7,627 bases of DNA from Smithella sp. UBA2180 (GTDB lineage Bacteria; Desulfobacterota; Syntrophia; Syntrophales; Smithellaceae), in contig DCVU01000066.1 of the NCBI GenBank assembly GCA_002327415.1, forward strand, positions 1 to 7,627. Direction: 5' to 3'. The notes under the pieces were generated by a model. It saw nothing but the letters and a program-made list of their open reading frames with translations, was not told where the DNA came from and made no database searches. Positions 6,663 through 7,627 of this stretch are shown here, piece after piece. Position 1 is the stretch's first letter, and the number at the start of each line of letters is the position of its first letter. The position numbers were made by a program, and so were the translations under genes.

Positions 6663-6690
6663 GTCATTCCTCGCGCAGGCGGGAATCCAG
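6663..6690. repeat. degenerate dispersed palindromic repeat (GTCATTCC...GGAATCCAG type)
   Basis: The sequence opens GTCATTCC and ends GGAATCCAG. The arms ATTCC (6666-6670) plus CGC (6672-6674) pair with GCG (6679-6681) plus GGAAT (6682-6686), leaving one bulged T at 6671 and a GCAG loop. This matches a short palindrome scattered between genes in many proteobacteria, similar to the neisserial dRS3 core ATTCCC(N8)GGGAAT, with a T that breaks the usual C-run. It sits 5 bases after the stop of the preceding gene. No T-tract follows, so it is not called a terminator. Confidence 0.6.
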
Positions 6691-6738
6691 TAATAGCGCG
6701 AAATTAAATTTAAGATTATATAAAATTGCCCGCCATTA

Positions 6739-6766
6739 TTTAGACGTTTAATTGCCGGGGTAATAT
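6739..6766 (+). promoter_or_regulatory. weak candidate promoter for the hydrolase gene
   Basis: TTTAGA (6739-6744) and TAATAT (6761-6766), 16 bases apart, each match the sigma70 boxes at four of six bases. Transcription would start near 6773, giving a leader of about 30 bases. The region is AT-rich, so the match carries limited weight. Confidence 0.25.
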
Positions 6767-6768
6767 TT

Positions 6769-6783
6769 AAGTTGATGCAACTT
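6769..6783. promoter_or_regulatory. small perfect palindrome, possible operator
   Basis: AAGTTG (6769-6774), a 3-base spacer ATG, and CAACTT (6778-6783) form a perfect 6-base inverted repeat. It lies 21 bases before the hydrolase start and would straddle the transcription start of the candidate promoter just upstream. It could be a repressor site or a small hairpin in the leader. No second copy is seen in the window. Confidence 0.3.
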
Positions 6784-6804
6784 TATTGCTAGAGAAGGAC
6801 AGAG

Positions 6805-7627
6805 ATGAAAAGAGATACATTTACCTTCAAAGCATCCGACGGAACACAGATATTTACCTACAGATGGGCGCCGGATAATGCTTCGACTATAAAGGGCGCT
6901 GTTCAGGTAGCTCACGGAATGGCGGAGCACGCGGGCCGGTATGAGCGTTTTGCCGAAGCGCTGACACAAGCGGGATATGCCGTGTACGCCAACGATCACC
7001 GGGGACACGGAAAGACCGCCGGCTCGCAGGAAAATGTCGGTTATCTCGCCGATGAAAATGGCTGGGAAAAAGTTGTGGATGATATGCACATTCTTACAGG
7101 TATCATAAAAAAGGAATGCCCGAGAAAACCGGATTTCCTTTTCGGTCACAGCATGGGTTCATTTCTCTCACGCCATTACTCGATGCTTTATGGCCATGAA
7201 TTTTCAGGGCTTGTTCTTTCGGGCACAGGCGGTGATCCGGGCGCAATTGGGAAAATCGGCCTCTTCATAGCGAAGATAGACGCGATGATTAACGGGAAAA
7301 AAGCAAAGAGCGAGATTATGAACAAGCTCTCATTCGGTACTTTCAACGGCGCCTTCAAACCTAACCGGACGGACTATGACTGGCTTTCACGGGACAACGC
7401 CGAAGTGGACAAATACATCAATGACCCTTGGTGCGGTGCAATCTTTACGGCTGGTTTTTTCTGTGACATGCTGGGGGGCATCAGCTATATCAATAAAAAA
7501 GAAAATATCTCGAAAATACCTAAGAACCTGCCAATTTATATTTTCTCCGGCGCAAAAGATCCAGTAGGCGCGAATACAAAGGGAGTTATGCAAGTTTATA
7601 ACTCCTTCAAGAAGGCAGGCATTGTAG
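6805..7627 (+). CDS. alpha/beta hydrolase, monoacylglycerol lipase/lysophospholipase type (3' end outside window)
   Basis: The frame is open from ATG 6805 to the last base, giving 274 residues and one extra base. GAAGGA at 6794-6799 is 5 bases upstream, and an in-frame TAG at 6790 excludes an earlier start. The fold is the Hydrolase_4 (serine hydrolase) type: an oxyanion-hole strand VAHGMAEHAGRY (35-46), D-H-R-G-H-G-K-T (64-71), the nucleophile elbow G114-H-S116-M-G118, and the acid strand FSGAKDP with D252. The catalytic His should follow within about 40 residues, beyond the window. Such enzymes hydrolyse monoacylglycerols, lysophospholipids or related esters in the cytoplasm; the true substrate is not known. 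The phrasing resembles hydrolases I recall from clostridia, so transfer is possible, but this is only an impression. No other gene of lipid metabolism is nearby. Confidence 0.9.
   Translation, partial: MKRDTFTFKASDGTQIFTYRWAPDNASTIKGAVQVAHGMAEHAGRYERFAEALTQAGYAVYANDHRGHGKTAGSQENVGYLADENGWEKVVDDMHILTGIIKKECPRKPDFLFGHSMGSFLSRHYSMLYGHEFSGLVLSGTGGDPGAIGKIGLFIAKIDAMINGKKAKSEIMNKLSFGTFNGAFKPNRTDYDWLSRDNAEVDKYINDPWCGAIFTAGFFCDMLGGISYINKKENISKIPKNLPIYIFSGAKDPVGANTKGVMQVYNSFKKAGIV

Noticed and set aside
6725..6760. Possible CCCG...CGGG stem between the last two genes
   Set aside because: It offers only four base pairs across more than 20 bases and has no T-tract.

Overview
The window comes from a bacterium with moderate GC content. 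The gene set and style suggest the deltaproteobacteria in the broad sense (Desulfobacterota, Syntrophales-like). The hints are a MoxR ATPase paired with a VWA protein, a small heat-shock protein directly upstream of a full-length Lon, and a DUF4239 membrane protein. This placement is inference from recalled gene neighbourhoods, not from a search. All intact genes read on the + strand. The only minus-strand item is a probable broken regulator.

Region 1 (1-1519) is the end of a two-gene operon. It holds the C-terminal 102 residues of a MoxR-type AAA+ ATPase and, 10 bases later, a 399-residue VWA/CoxE-like protein whose MIDAS motif is altered. Such ATPase/VWA pairs usually work as chaperones or assembly factors for a metal enzyme or membrane complex; the client is not visible here.

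Region 2 (1520-4750) is a protein quality-control unit. A good sigma70-type promoter (TTTACA, 17 bases, TATACT) drives an Hsp20 holdase of 146 residues, followed after 47 bases by an ATP-dependent Lon protease of 819 residues with an intact Walker box and Ser-Lys dyad and an unusual lysine-rich tail. A weak hairpin plus T6 between the two genes may set their ratio. A hairpin terminator follows lon.

Region 3 (4751-5157) has no intact gene. On the minus strand it holds an open stretch of about 80 codons resembling the C-terminal ligand-binding half of a TetR-family repressor without its DNA-binding half, probably a decayed gene.

Region 4 (5158-6657) is a closely spaced pair. The first gene encodes a four-helix DUF4239 membrane protein. 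The second encodes an unrecognised 231-residue soluble protein built from two ungapped tandem copies of one domain of about 81 residues, offset by exactly 115 residues. This is the least explained and most interesting part of the window.

Region 5 (6658-7627) begins with a degenerate copy of a dispersed palindromic repeat (GTCATTCC...GGAATCCAG type) and a small palindrome. It then enters an alpha/beta hydrolase (monoacylglycerol lipase/lysophospholipase type) that runs off the end of the window with its nucleophile Ser and acid Asp visible. I found no tRNA, rRNA, CRISPR array, insertion sequence or phage gene.
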